Counted from the stretch's first letter, positions 45,991 through 57,280 are shown. The stretch is DNA of 64,000 nt from Ligula intestinalis (GCA_036362985.1 JAYGXS010000007.1:19143627-19207626); one strand, 5' to 3'. Notes: generated by a model not told the origin, from the sequence alone. Numbers and translations are program-made.

Positions 45991-46254
45991 GCTTAGTAGA
46001 TCATTCACCACAAGTGGCGAGGCAAGTCCAGTGTGAACCAGTGATCAGCGATGCGCCAAAAATCAACTGGCTGGCCACGTTGACAGAGCAGGCAGATGAG
46101 TGTTCATGGCAGCGCTGGGGGGCAGGCTCCTACAAAACCATCAGTGGTCACTCAAGTGTCACTATATTTGCCGGTGTGGTGATCACTCGGTGACTAAATC
46201 AATGCAGACGATCATCGCGCGAAGGCTCACCACTGCCTACTAAAGCACATGCAC
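45991..46254. other. spacer between inverted family C copies
   Basis: Nothing recognised. Confidence 0.4.
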
Positions 46255-46530
46255 TGGCTGCCTACATCCATCTGTCTGGCCAATCACCTGTAAAGGCTGA
46301 CTCACACAAAGGCCGCTGCAAACGCTGTGGCGATTCCCGCAGTAACCTCACTTCAAACGCGCCCCTGTGGTGTGCGGCTGCTTGCTCGTCTGACAGTCAA
46401 TTTTCTACTACCTATCCTCCATTCTTTCTGTACAGAGTAAATTGTTACTTCCACTCTGGCCTCCCATGACTTCTCTTCTCCTAAGGAACCGGGCCTAAAG
46501 ATCACAGTTGCGAGAATTCTGTCATATTTT
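46255..46530 (+). repeat. anonymous repeat family C, sense copy 1
   Basis: GGCCAATCACCTGTAAAGGC, TGACTCACACAAAGGCCG, CAGTCAATTTTCTAC, CTGTACAGAGTAAATTGTTA and AAAGATCACAGTTGCGAGAA recur in this order at 55370-55645 and 59180-59445. Confidence 0.65.
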
Positions 46531-49285
46531 TACTTAAAAATAACTTTGCATCCACAACTACACTGGAAGCCCGCAAAGGCAATTGGCAACGCGGTCAGCT
46601 GAACATGTACCGAAGTGGTTACTTACGGCAAAAAGAAATATACCCTAGATTTCAATCACAAGGCACCTGGTGGACGCTGCCCATCGAGGTAGACCCAAGG
46701 ACTGCATTTGAGGTCGTACTTCAAGCGACGACCGGACGTCTCTTGCGATTTGCAGAGGCCGCTGTAATATGGTGAAGAAAACTAAAACTTTTTAAGCAGC
46801 TGGATCACGTGATCGACCACGCATTGCCGTGATAAGAATCAAGAAAATACGTAACCCCATTCCCTCTCTCCCGTCCTCTCACGTTCCCTCCCTTCCCACG
46901 TGCTTTAATTTTGCCCTGCTCTTTGCTCGCTTTTAATCACGATTGACAGGTTTTCACTGTAACCTGAATTACCTAACGTTTATAACTGCCCCCACCCTCT
47001 TCCCCTCCCAAGGTGCACCCGCTCCAACAGCTCGTGCTCCATTTACCTTTCAAGTTTCTTCTAGAAAAACAATGATTCAACATTTCAGAAGATAAAGTGG
47101 TGAAAATACGTTTGTTTTCGATCAATTCTCGTCAGGCCTTAACATTTATATGGTAATGAAATAAATAAACTATGGTGGTTGGTGGACAGATGAAGTGTTA
47201 TTGTTGTCACGGTCAGTGGGGAGGGAGGAGAAGCATAATCCAATTGGTTGGACCACTTGAATTTAACGTGCCAAGTTTACTGCTTACTGATGCAATGCAG
47301 TGCCTAAGATGCATAAAGACAAAGGAGACGAGGGCATAACGTCCTCTGCAACGCGGTAAAGGAGGCCACGGAAAGCCGACTAGGTTGATACGTTTTTTGG
47401 CGACGCTCAAGTTTACTTTGACAGTTCAACCGACAATTTCGACTATTTCCACCATGCGCTCCACAAGAACGATGATTTACGCGTGGCTTAGTTTGAAGTC
47501 ATAGTAGTCTTGCGGTGTATCTAGCGCATTGTCTCAATTTTCCCTCATCTGCCTGAGCCCGATGTCAAGAGCGAGAGTAAGGAAAACCGAAAATGGGATC
47601 GGGCGCAGACGGCCGGAACTGTTATACCTGATTCAGATCCCACGGAGTAAGAGTGCCATAAAAGTCACGAGTGGCTGGTGGCTAAGTCTGCAACCTACGC
47701 CTGCCACCAATGCCCGACCCCCATAATCGACATTTGTCATAGGAGCACAACCCAAATAACGCTTGTCATGCCCTGATCTGGCCTCCGTCTTGGTTCAGCG
47801 AATCTACCACGCACTCAAATTTACTTACCCTCAGAAAAACGGCCGAATTTATAGCCACGTCTGAGTGAAGATGGTGTAAAGGCCCCGAAGCCGCGTCATG
47901 GCTCGTGGGTCCACACCTCACCTGCTTCACCGATGTCGTAACGGTGACAAACTGTGGTGTCACCATCTAATTGCGCCCTGTTTTAATCCCCAAGGAAGAA
48001 TACAACAAGAAGGGCGTAAAAGTGGAAGCCATCCGAATAAGGATTTATTGTGTATAGAACCCGGAGTTGCTGTCTCGGGTGGCAGTGGCCACTGGCGTCA
48101 CCTAGGACCTGATGCGGCCACGGGGCGAAGCCTTAACCTGACGTGGACTGCGTCTAGTCACGGCTGACAGTGTCTGCAAGTCTCTGTCAGTCCGTGTGCA
48201 ACTCTCTGTGTACGATGTGACCGTTGCTTAGAAGTGATTGTCAGGCGAGTTCAAGTGTTGCATGATTGGTGGATTACTCGAGGGATGTCGAGAATTGAAG
48301 TCACCTACTGCGTTGCGCGCTTAAATGGCTCTTAAGGAGCTGTGACTAGCTGAGCTGGTGCGTGGGCTCACGTGCGTGTGCGAGTGAATGTCCAGGTTAG
48401 CGGTTTACGATCATCGCATGGGGACAATCACAGCGAAGAGAAGACCTGTAGGCAGTCCGTATTGACAATGGAATCACTGTTGACCGTCGGCCACAGGTGC
48501 GACGCGTCAGCACAACCTGCAAGGTTATGCTGGCATTCGGTTAAGTTGGGCTCCTGACTGAAGCGGACTCTGTTAGCTGAATTCAGGCAGATTCCACATG
48601 AATATGTAACACGGGGTGGGCTGACTTGGAAGTCCTTGTAATGATGCGCAGTAGCGTTTGATTTTTAAACTACTAAGTTTCACCGAGCTTATGAGCATGA
48701 AACTTGCGAATACTTGTTACCCGAAGTCTATTGTCAAACATTTAAACCAAATAAGTAACGGAACAATCAGTCCGAGAAAGCTCATTGTCTTCTATCAGCC
48801 ACATGAAGGTAAAATTAATTTTTTCACTCCTTAGGTTGCACCACATGGTGGCAAATTGTCGTCTGGGGTCGACAGACTACGTCTACTCCGGCAGTGAAGC
48901 TGGCATGATTAAACTCGCTCGCTCATTCATTTCAAGTTCAAGTCTTATTCAAAATCCTTTTTCTTTTGCATCTTTGCTGAAAACAGTAAAACTGTTTGTT
49001 CAGAAAGAAGATGTTTGACTTCTTCGAAAGGATTGGAGTACACTGGGCCTGGTGATCGGACTAAGATTATTAATTACTGAAAGTAATGAGTATAAAGCAT
49101 ACCGACGCGCAGTGCCCCTAATATGTTCACAGAGTACAAGGTTAGGAGGAGTGGTATACCCGTTGATTAACGTTCACTGATCGTTCACGAAACTCGCTCG
49201 TCCCGCTCTATGTTGGGGCTCATTCTCTAGCCCCGACAGCAGCCGCACACCGACTCATTGTCTAGGCAGACATCAGCGCGGGCAA
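46531..49285. other. unassigned sequence, GC-richer than average
   Basis: No gene supported. Frames 47213-47410, 47529-47726, 47898-48167 and 48785-49018 overlap antisense frames and lack known domains. A GATTCTCACCACAAG-like promoter or CpG island was not discernible. An inverted CGTTCACTGATCGTTCACGA stretch lies at 49171. Confidence 0.4.
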
Positions 49286-49287
49286 AG

Positions 49288-49348
49288 ACCCCACCCCAAA
49301 TGGTGCCCCACCCGAGGCTCGAATCCGTGACCTTTTTGGTAACTTGTA
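49288..49348 (-). mobile_element. SINE fragment, antisense
   Basis: AAATGGTGCCCCACCCGAGG, CTCGAATCCGTGACCTTTTT is the reversed B-box region of the SINE. Confidence 0.55.
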
Positions 49349-49429
49349 TGCCCGCCTGGACATGATACGGGAATAGGAACGCTCTGCTCCCTTAGAGTAT
49401 GAGGCCTTGCGATAAATTTCAGGCAAGAT

Positions 49430-49620
49430 GAATATTTCCGTGCTTTAACTCTAACATGAACCTCAAATATAATCTTGTAATCTAGAACCCAGCTTTTACG
49501 TAAAGCCTGCAGTTAACTAAAATCGAAATCTTACAAAAATCCTGATCGTTACCCCAACCAGAAAGATGGCCCTAAACTTAACCCTCACCTCAATCCTAAA
49601 CGCAATTTCTCTACCATTTG
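49430..49620 (-). repeat. degenerate CCTAA-type tract
   Basis: AACCTnAA, CCTAAAC, AACCCTCACC and ATCCTAAAC words recur; same base pattern as 40030-40275 on the other strand. Confidence 0.4.
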
Positions 49621-49947
49621 GCGCAACGGCACATGTGCTGTGAGTAGTTCCTGTTCCCGTACTCTGTTTAGGCGTCCTTACCGACTGGAACTCAACTGCC
49701 TTCTGTAGGCCTTAACATGTTAACGCAAAAACTTGCTCCGCCCCCCGCCTTGTCCATGGGGCAGGACAGCAGAAGGGTAACAAATCAGAGCCTTTATAGA
49801 GCACCAATTCCAACCACCTCCTGTACAAAATTGTTCTGCATTAAATAAATGCCGATGTACTGAGTTGCCGCAAAGCCTGCGAAGGCCAATGAAGCCAGCG
49901 CACATATCCACAAGGTGCCGACCGGAGCCGTAGATCAGCCACTGCCT

Positions 49948-50349
49948 TTACACCTGTAGCGGCGGCTGACTTAATCGATCCTTGTGGCTGACATCCAGTT
50001 CTCGAGCTTGATAATTGGCTGCATTGCTGACCAATAAGCAGGCGCCCTTCAGCGCCTCAGTATATTCTGCGGGCCTGAGGATAGGACCCAGGGCAGGACT
50101 GAGGAGGGCCGTGTGCAGGAGCTGGAAGGTATTGCCGCGAAGGACGGTAACGGCACGTGGGGAACAGGGCATGTCCACGTAGGGCGTCGAGGGTGAGAGA
50201 CCGTAGGCCAGGTATCGCGAGAGCGCACTCACGGTGGTTCTGTCAGAGGTTGCGGCGATAGGCAGGAGAGAGTAGCCACCGTTATCGACACCGAAGTCGG
50301 GCGAAGCCAGCGCTGAAAGCAGGAGTTGCTTCAGCTCTGACTGTCTTAT
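49948..50349 (-). CDS. NUDT16-like Nudix protein, exon 3 (C-terminal)
   Basis: Last visible exon of the minus-strand Nudix gene. The acceptor is TGCGTAG after a pyrimidine-rich run, giving phase 0 with residues IRQSELKQLLLSAL. This joins exon 2's VHLFVAK to resemble NUDT16's ...HFYAKRLTLEELL. The exon codes for 133 residues, including LLHTAL near 50120, which aligns with the helix near the end of NUDT16 (QLLEAL). It ends at TAA 49950-49948. CAG-GTGTAA just before the stop could instead be a weak donor, so a further exon cannot be excluded. No AATAAA was found close downstream on this strand. Confidence 0.62.
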   Translation of the reverse strand: MRQSELKQLLLSALASPDFGVDNGGYSLLPIAATSDRTTVSALSRYLAYGLSPSTPYVDMPCSPRAVTVLRGNTFQLLHTALLSPALGPILRPAEYTEALKGACLLVSNAANYQARELDVSHKDRLSQPPLQV

Positions 50350-50869
50350 CTACGCACACAGCAGGCAAGGAAAACGCGATATGCGTTAGGGTGAAGAAGA
50401 GTCTCAGAAGTTATTTCAGTATATTTAGGGTAATGGGCGGTCTCTGAAGGCCCCATTAAAAACGGAATATATAAATGAATATCCTACTATAAAACAGGAA
50501 GTAGCATATTCATAGATACGATTTTGTAACGTAGAATTTACGCATAGTCATCCTGCGGATCGTAGGTAAAATTGTCAAGTGCCATTCTGCAAACGCCTCA
50601 CCTTCTCAACAATTTATATTTCCAGAATATTTCTATGCACTTTTGCACAACAAAAGCGATCTGTAACAATTTTTGCATATTTCACAAAAACTTATGCATT
50701 CCTGTATCGTTTCAATGGAGTTTGTAAGGGCTTCGGTCATTTTCTCCAAATATACTGACTGATACTGACTGGTATTAACTTCATCTGTAAGTGTGAGCAA
50801 AGCATTGATATGTTCGAACAGTACGTATAAACGAGCATAAACTGGCTATAAGGCGGGATGATGGATTAA

Positions 50870-51180
50870 CAAAAGTGGACGCCCACGCCTACGATGCGGA
50901 TCGTAAGTTTAATGTCGCAGCCCACGTCAGAATAAAAACAAGCCGAGAATTGTTCGAAGCCTGAGCCATCAATGAGGACTCAGTGAATCGGTTTATTGAC
51001 ACATAGAGCTTTACGCAGTCACCTGCGGACTGACATTGCTGGTGTTTGATTGCCCTCTGCTTTTGTTTTCGTTCGCACTTTTATCTCTGACGATGGACTC
51101 CGACGAGACTTCAAAAAATCGGAGTAAGAAAGTTATAATTCTGGCCAGAGAAGATTTTTTTTCTTTTTTAGCCAAATTAT
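50870..51180 (+). mobile_element. Penelope-like element remnant (same lineage as 62.8 kb)
   Basis: GGACGCCCACGCCTACGATG, CGGATCGTAAGTTTAA and AATCGGTTTATTGACAC align with 62985-63130. They are followed by TTTTATCTCTGACGATGGAC, a CCGACGAGACTTC stem remnant and a TTCTGGCCAGAGAAGA-TTTTCT end. It encodes a decayed VDAHAYDADRKFNVA. Terminal core 51087-51093 onward. Confidence 0.65.
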
Positions 51181-51418
51181 AGTGTCCTCAGCAGAACCAG
51201 GGTCTGCTATAGAGCAATTATTCCTCGCTCTTTGAAAAAGCGTATGTACCATATTTCCTTTCGATTGTATTGGCACAAAAAGTATGAAGTGCCCTCTCCA
51301 GGTATTTTTGTGGAAAACAGAGCGCCCTATTGAATCATCCTCTTCTCTGTCATACGAAGACAGGTGGCAGATGAAAAACTATCGCGAAATTTATTCGATC
51401 AGTGGACATCACAAGTCA

Positions 51419-51505
51419 AACTGACTACTACTTCTACCATTACTATCCCTACTACTAATGCTACTGCTACTTACCCTACTGCTTCTACCTGCAATCCTAC
51501 TACTG
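51419..51505 (+). repeat. ACT-rich simple repeat
   Basis: Imperfect (ACT/ACTACT/CTACTG)n run. Confidence 0.8.
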
Positions 51506-51879
51506 TGCGTGTCTGACCATCGGTTTTGATGATATCAACCAAGTGCACCAACAGGTTGGTACAGGAGGTGCGAGGCCTCAGGTTTTAGTTTAAAGTGATA
51601 GAGGGCGTAGTTAGCGGCTCCCCACTCTTCACCTTCTCCCGGAGTCTCGAAGACTAAACGGGGTCCGGCGTGGACTGCTGTATCAAATGCAAGCCAATAC
51701 ACCACCTAATTTAGCCTTAAAGAGACAGTAGACCTTGCGCGGGTGCTACTGTGCTATCTATCCTCACTCACCTATAGTAGGTGTCTGGCCCGACTTAGGT
51801 AAACCAGGACTGGTACTGCTTACTTCTAATACTGCGTACTAGAGTGTAACTTAGCGATAGTACTTGTTGCTACTGACAC

Positions 51880-52185
51880 TGACTGTTTTGTATGTCAGAA
51901 GTGACGCTAATTACGTCAGCACTGGGCTCATATCCCCTTAATCATGGCATGAAGTCTAGTGGTACTGCTGCTGGCACTGACGCCACCATTGATCAGAGGT
52001 GACGCTGATTCAGCCAAAGCTAGGGCTCATATCCCCTTGGTCTAAACAGGGAGTGTGATATGGGTTAAACTATTTCGGGTAAGTACATGCTTGGGGTCAT
52101 GAGCAAGGCTGCGTTTGGCATGGTTTCCGCACTCTCGTCTCTATCCATGGAGCTGTACGCACTAAGATGATGCCGATATAGCTAC
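51880..52185 (-). repeat. anonymous repeat family G, inverted copy
   Basis: Reversed, GTGCGTACAGCTCCATGGAT, GAGAGTGCGGAAACCATGC, CATGTACTTACCCGAAATAG and AAGGGGATATGAGCCCTAGC, with TGGTGGCGTCAGTGCCAGC, follow the order of the units at 14.5 and 15.1 kb. Another part-copy lies at 51900-51960. Confidence 0.7.
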
Positions 52186-52779
52186 ATGCTTATGCTAGAA
52201 GAGCTAATTAAAGTAATCTTGCTTACTAAGACCAGTACTTAGTATACTATTTGTACTGCCTGTGTATGCTTTTTAAGGAGTCGCACCCATTATGCACTCA
52301 CAATATGTGGGATGTAATAGTGATTGGAATTTGGACAATAATAAAGCGTTTGTAGAGTAGTGATTAAAGTTAACTCTGGGCTCATATCTTTACATGTCAG
52401 TAATAAGTAGAGTGGAACTTGTGCTAACTCTGACGCTACCATATGTCGGAGGTCAGACCATCATCTCTCTAAATAGGTGGGCTACAAGTACCGGTAATAG
52501 GGGACAACAATGTTGCTGAGACTGCAATAGGCTAAAAAGCTTGGAGTGAGCTTTGAGGACTCGACTGCACTATGGAGGCAAAGCAAGTCTAAACTAAGAG
52601 ACTCGAATGTATCAATTAAGGGGTACATTAGTGTGAAAACTGGGTAATTGATTAACAGCCAATTAGAGTTTAATGTAAGGTATATTGGGATTATGTGCGG
52701 CTAATAAAGCAATTTTAATGCTGCTGTTAGGAGAACTAGGCTATGATCAAAGAATTAAAAATAAATTAGCAATCCTACT
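52186..52779. other. unassigned intronic sequence
   Basis: No recognisable feature beyond possible remnants of family G. Confidence 0.4.
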
Positions 52780-52995
52780 ACTACTAGTACTGATATTACC
52801 CATCCCACTTATAAAATTCTAATATTGCTACTAATACTACCAATACCCCTCTCTCTACTATTACTACTACTGTTTCTACTACTGCCACTGCTATTACTGA
52901 TAATACTGATGCTACTACTACCAGTTTTACTAATACTACTACCGCTACTTTTAATTCTCCGTTTACTACTGCCACTACCATTATTACTAATACCT
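52780..52995 (+). repeat. ACT/TAC trinucleotide microsatellite
   Basis: Imperfect CTACTACTAC and TACTACTGCCACT runs over about 215 bp. The leucine- and valine-rich open frames on both strands (52796-52981, 52825-53007) are artefacts of it. Confidence 0.85.
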
Positions 52996-53260
52996 ATGGC
53001 TTATTAACCGTCATGAGCCAGCCATACCCAGCCCACGAAATTTATTGAACCCAATAAATCCTCCTTTCATGATTTACCTAGCCCTTTGAAACAGTAGACA
53101 ACACAGGCCAAATTGATGATCCAGAAGGCGGTATGCAGTTCATGGTTCACCTGTGTGTGTGCCAGGCGCGGAAAAGTAGACTGCACACAGTAAACAGCAC
53201 ACTGAAGGCGCGCAGACACTACGGGGTACAACTTGTTTTTGTTTTTTTTTAATTGTGTCC

Positions 53261-53283
53261 GTTGCGTGTGTGTGTGTGTGTGC
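53261..53283 (+). repeat. GT dinucleotide run
   Basis: About nine GT units. Confidence 0.85.
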
Positions 53284-53357
53284 TAGAGGTCTGGCAACTG
53301 CGACTGCGCGGGTGGTATGTGCAGCACAAACACGTGACGACCCTCTATAGTATTGTC

Positions 53358-53480
53358 GATAAATACAAGGGAGACTGGAATGGCTATTTCTGGCTCATTA
53401 GTTGTCGTCAGCCAGTCATACCCAAGCTCAAGTGGTGTCCCACCCGAGCCTCGAAATCGCGACCTTTTGACCTAAAACGG
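53358..53480 (-). mobile_element. tRNA-derived SINE, antisense copy
   Basis: Reversed: CAAAAGGTCGCGATTTCGAG (B box damaged, ATTTCGAGG), GGGACACCACTTGAGCTTGG, GACTGGCTGACGACAACTAA, TGAGCCAGAAATAGCCATTC and CAGTCTCCC. The A-box end is missing. Confidence 0.75.
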
Positions 53481-53974
53481 GCGAGACTCTGATACGGACG
53501 CAAATGCTGGACTCTGCGCGCGGAAGATTAACGGAAACTGGAAGTCTTTGACCACTACTGCTTGAGGACCATCCTTCGAATGAAGTAAAACAACTTCAGC
53601 GCAAATAATACAGTCCGCACTCGCTGTGATAACATCACAAGCATATCCCAGACACCGATACTCCGGTGGAGGCGTCAAAGTAGGAGTCAGTTCAAATTAT
53701 GGCTCGACACATTCCTTTAGGACATGAAAGTTGTTCGTGCAACCCCTGCATTCGGCCTCTGGCAATGCTGAAGAGAAAGTATCGAACTGCCTAGATCTGA
53801 TGTCGCAGATCGGCACGCGTGGTGAGGTACACTCCGTGACATCATCGAGGCCGGCCAGCTCAGACATGATTGCAGTCGGTGGGGCTAGGGATGCCAAGGG
53901 CATCCTGCATAATAGCCGCGTACTTATAGCATGCTAGTTCCTAACTGATGGATAAAATTGATCATAGTGGTCAC

Positions 53975-54495
53975 GAAGTGTCCCCATCCCGTAGTATGAG
54001 ATACGTCCCTTTATCCTAGAGTATGGCGTTCAGGCATGGCGACCATGGATGCACAAAGATAACCAGCTGCTGGAAAGAATTCAGCGAAGGGTAAAGAAAA
54101 TTTTGAAGGGCCTAAAGTCTTCATCTTACGAATGTAGACTAGAAGCACTTAATTTTTTCCCCCTTGAGTACGTACAAATCCACGGCGACCTCATACAGAC
54201 TCGTGAGGAGTCGGGAGTGTGCCCTGTAGTTTGATGACTTCTTCGCCTTCGCCACTTCAACCAACCTCCGTGGGAATTCCATCAAACTGCAGGGAACCCT
54301 ATCCCATCTAGAGGTCCGCAAGCAGTCGTTCTCACAACGAGTCATTGGTGCCTGGAACGGACTGCCCGAGGAGGTCGTAATGGCGAACTCCACAAATGCG
54401 TTTAAACGGAAACTGGATGAACATCTACTCAACAGTTACCGTTCATATGTACAAGTAAGCAGGAATAATTTACGCCCCGGAAATACATATAGATA
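53975..54495 (+). pseudogene. non-LTR retrotransposon (CR1/Jockey-type) RT C-terminus
   Basis: LEYGVQAW-like start near 54018, then WMHKDNQLLERIQRRVKKIL, LKSSSYECRLEALNFFPLEY and IHGDLIQT (frame ending at a stop, 54234). After a shift comes FDDFFAFATSTNLRGNSIKL, FSQRVIGAWNGLPEEVV and STNAFKRKLDEHLLNSY, to a TAA near 54495. This is the standard C-terminal segment after the RT palm in CR1/Jockey-like LINEs, preserved as a 5'-truncated insertion with one frameshift near 54200-54232. It lies in intron 2 of the Nudix gene, opposite strand. Confidence 0.85.
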
Positions 54496-54504
54496 AAACT
54501 TGAC

Positions 54505-54710
54505 ATTTGTATATGCTACTCACTATTTTACAATAACACTTTTATGTTGGATACATTATGTACACAAGAGGCTATTCTGACTGCTCACATGCACACGTCA
54601 AAATTTGTATATATATATATATACAAATTTTGACGTGTGTATAGATGTTACTCACTGCTTATAGTGACATATTTAATGTTGGATATTTCATGCATACTGT
54701 TTTCAATAGG
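54505..54710 (+). repeat. about 130-bp direct repeat in LINE 3' flank
   Basis: TGCTACTCACTATTTTACAA / TGTTACTCACTGCTTATAGT and TTTATGTTGGATACATTATG / TTTAATGTTGGATATTTCAT show two diverged units. This may be the tandem 3' tail of the LINE. Confidence 0.6.
54592..54639. repeat. perfect 48-bp palindrome with AT core
   Basis: CACACGTCAAAATTTGTAT on the left is mirrored exactly on the right around an (AT)n centre between 54615 and 54616. It would form a cruciform or long hairpin. Confidence 0.9.
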
Positions 54711-54850
54711 GTCTTCAAAGGCATTGCCTACTACCCTACATATACTGAACTATAATACTCGTGCAGTAACGAAACCTGCTGCAGTGAATAACTGAGGTGC
54801 GCGTGGGATCCGACAACACAAAAAACACAGAAAGGCAAACAATAACATAC

Positions 54851-55045
54851 CTTTGCAACAAAGAGATGAACACACTGGTCTCCGCGAGCATTCGCATAAC
54901 TTTTTAGATGCGTGAGTGGCGGTAATTTAGCCTTCTGAACACCGAATTCAGCAGAAAGTAGACGGACCAAGCCATCGGGGATGGTTTCCTCCGAAGCGAT
55001 GTCTCCGCCTGGAAGACTAATCAATCCGGTTGGTTCATGCTTTAG
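54851..55045 (-). CDS. NUDT16-like Nudix protein, exon 2 (Nudix box)
   Basis: A 65-codon phase-0 exon with a textbook acceptor (TTTCTTTGCAG before 55045) and donor (AAG then GTATGT after 54851). It encodes GLISLPGGDIASEETIPDGL and VRLLSAEFGV. Against the Nudix box GX5EX7REUXEEXGU the G, first E, R, last E and G are in register, but the E after R is L and the first E of the EE pair is A. The context (LPGG, DGL.R, then THLKSYANARGDQCVHLFVAK) matches NUDT16, which removes U8 snoRNA caps and hydrolyses (d)IDP. Loss of metal-binding acids suggests weak or no hydrolysis, as in its paralogue NUDT16L1/TIRR. Confidence 0.75.
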
Positions 55046-55369
55046 CTGCAAAGAAATTTTAAGAAGGAAGGTAAATAACAGTTGCAGATCGTAAGAAATA
55101 CAGAACCAGGTGACGGATTACCAGTTATCAGGCCTTAACGACAGAAAAAGTGCTTCATTGTTCTAAGAGGTGCGTATAACGTGTGAACATAGCTGGCAAC
55201 TAGGTGCTTCTCTTGTGGTGACCCTGTAGCGCGTTCTACCTTCGGTGTCATGCCAGGCATGAAGTCACTTGATTGCAGATCTTAGTCCGCCTCTGAGATA
55301 TGCAATCACATGTGCCACAAACTGCGTCAGCACTCAAGCTTTTGTGGTGGCTAGCAAATGCGCACACAC

Positions 55370-55645
55370 TAACACCTGCCTTCCCGAAGCCGGGCTGGCC
55401 AATCACCTCTCTGAGGCTGACGCACAAAAGACCTTACTGCGATGATTGCAACATTCAGACACCTCGAATGCTGTCCCACTCAGGTGTAGGCCTACGCTCG
55501 TCCGGCGGTCAACTTCCTCTTAACCATTCTCCACTACTTCTGTACAGAATAAACTATTCCTTCCACTTGGCATCTCCTTTCTTGTATTCTCCCGCAGAAA
55601 CGGCTCTGAAGATTGCCACCGCAAGGGTCTCATCTATTAAGCCAA
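55370..55645 (+). repeat. anonymous repeat family C, sense copy 2
   Basis: GGCCAATCACCTCTCTGAGG, CTGTACAGAATAAACTATTC, CTTCCACTTGGCATCTCC and GATTGCCACCGCAAGGGTCT match 46255-46530 and 59180-59445. The 135-codon frame (55300-55707) spans it and is not considered genuine. Confidence 0.65.
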
Positions 55646-56560
55646 CCCACTGCGATACTATCAAAAAGCTGGCTGAAGCCGGGTTCACAGTTGGTTCTTC
55701 TCTATAGATTTCTATGTGTAAACTGGTCTTGACGTTACATAGATTAAACAGGACGAAAACCATAGATATTCCTAGCCTAGGACAAAATAAGCACTTTCGA
55801 TGTTGTGGTAAAGTCTAGGATGAGGCACGTAGAGGGCAAGGCAGCGCGTGGGGCCACGGGGGACGTCGGAGTGAACTTCATCACTCCTACCAGGCGTTAC
55901 ACAGTCAGACCAAAAAACGCAGGGTAGCAGTTACAGTGGATGCAGAAATGATTACTCAGATTCTCCGCCAGAAGTTGTTCATAGCCTTCCATCGAAAGCC
56001 CAGCACAATAAAGTAGGACTCACGGTGCCCACCCATTACTTGTCATCGTCAGCGCAAGACATTTGCGTATAATTACACGTATTTCTCTTTCCATTGTTGA
56101 TAAAGTTTGTGGGGCTTCAAGTGCTACCAGAAAAAGTCTATAGTCGTTGCCGCCCCATATCATGAGCTACATACCTTTCCGATTCATTTCTAAATGCAAG
56201 AGCTGTTGCATAACTATCTTCCCTTTTTACCTCAGTGATGGGATCTTCTGGAAGTTTTTTGACCTTTGACTATTTCAGCGCTTAACCTTTGTAATAGCTG
56301 CTCGCAATTATCAACTGCCAGCCCGAATGCTAGGCACCTTTTACTCATCCTCGTCATGCTTGAAGTATTCATTTCCAGAAAATCCGCTTGAGGTGTTACA
56401 CATTCGGGATTCAGCAATTTTTCGAAGAGTGAATTACAAACTACTGCCCTTTGCCGAAGGGAACTTTTCGATGCCTGCACTCCCAGCAGGACATGCGAGT
56501 TGAAACCGCCAGTAGGGGGGTGACGTTAGGCTACATTCCGAAAAACTATTAGTTTGGTTA

Positions 56561-56640
56561 AAGAAGAACAAGAAGAAGAAGAAGAAGAAGAAGAAGAAGA
56601 AGAAGAAGAAGAAGAAGACGAAGAAGAAGAAGAAGAAGAA
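56561..56640 (+). repeat. GAA microsatellite
   Basis: About 25 GAA/AGA units with one GAC interruption. The poly-F frame on the other strand is an artefact. Confidence 0.95.
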
Positions 56641-57055
56641 TGTGATGATTGTTACTGGGCGGCGTAAGTGCACGCGGCCCGAACAACATTCCCACGCTAA
56701 GCGTCTGCCCTGCTCAGATACAACGCACGGCGCAACGGCGCCGCGGCACAGGACGCGAATACAGCTTTCACGTCAGCAAGCGGCCCACGCAAAAAAGTGT
56801 ATTGTGTGCAGCGTCTGCTCAATTGCCCAGCCAAACTGTAGACTAACGCGTCATCCACCAATGACGTCGTGAAGTTCTTGTGACTACGATCTTATTGGCC
56901 CAACTTGTACAACCGCTTCTGCTTGCTTAAGTTATGCTGTACTAGGTTTTTCCAAGGCTTCTGCTTTCTACCCATTTTTAGATGTGTTCTTCCGTCGGGG
57001 CTCACACGAGGCGTTAGTCAAACGGGAAAATCGCAGCTTTCTGGCCACCGTTATT

Positions 57056-57126
57056 ATAATGATGGTTGTGGTGGTGGTGATGATGGTGATGATGATGATG
57101 ATGATGGTGGTGGTGGGGGGGGGAGG
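57056..57126 (+). repeat. GAT/GGT microsatellite ending in a G-run
   Basis: ATGGTTGTGGTGGTGATGAT-type repeats followed by a G tract and GGGGGAG. A purine-rich strand with four or more G runs could fold as a G-quadruplex. Confidence 0.85.
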
Positions 57127-57129
57127 GGG

Positions 57130-57180
57130 AGCAGGATGGCGTGATCGCTGGAACAAGAAACTTATAGGCCTGATAAAGTC
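57130..57180 (-). mobile_element. PLE terminal block (antisense, partial)
   Basis: GCGTGATCGCTGGAACAAGA reversed is TCTTGTTCCAGCGATCACGC, the end block of the PLE terminus. The hairpin part was replaced by the microsatellite. Confidence 0.5.
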
Positions 57181-57280
57181 AAATTCTGCTAAGTATTTAA
57201 GTATATAATGGCATGGCAACTGCTTCCTATAAATACCAGGCCCCTCTTGTTCTCATTTACCTTATCTGCAACTGTTCTTC

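Larger units (their letters stand above)
50350..54850 (-). other. intron 2 of the NUDT16-like gene
   Basis: Bounded on the minus strand by GTATGT (54850) and GCGTAG (50350). It holds a PLE remnant, ACT-type simple repeats, an inverted family G repeat, a SINE and a LINE 3' end, all listed separately; the parts between them (51180-51418, 51506-51879, 52186-52779) show nothing else. Confidence 0.6.

Noticed and set aside
49720..49911. Fourth Nudix exon
   Set aside because: The frame has no resemblance to the NUDT16 C-terminus and no clear acceptor; more likely 3' flank or UTR.
52796..53007. Leucine- and valine-rich open frames resembling membrane proteins on both strands
   Set aside because: They translate an ACT/TAC microsatellite; low complexity on both strands, no splice sites or start context.
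55300..55707. 135-codon ORF as an exon
   Set aside because: Covers a family C repeat copy; the same DNA at 46.3 and 59.2 kb does not keep the frame open.
56434..56673. Poly-phenylalanine ORF
   Set aside because: Translation of a GAA microsatellite.
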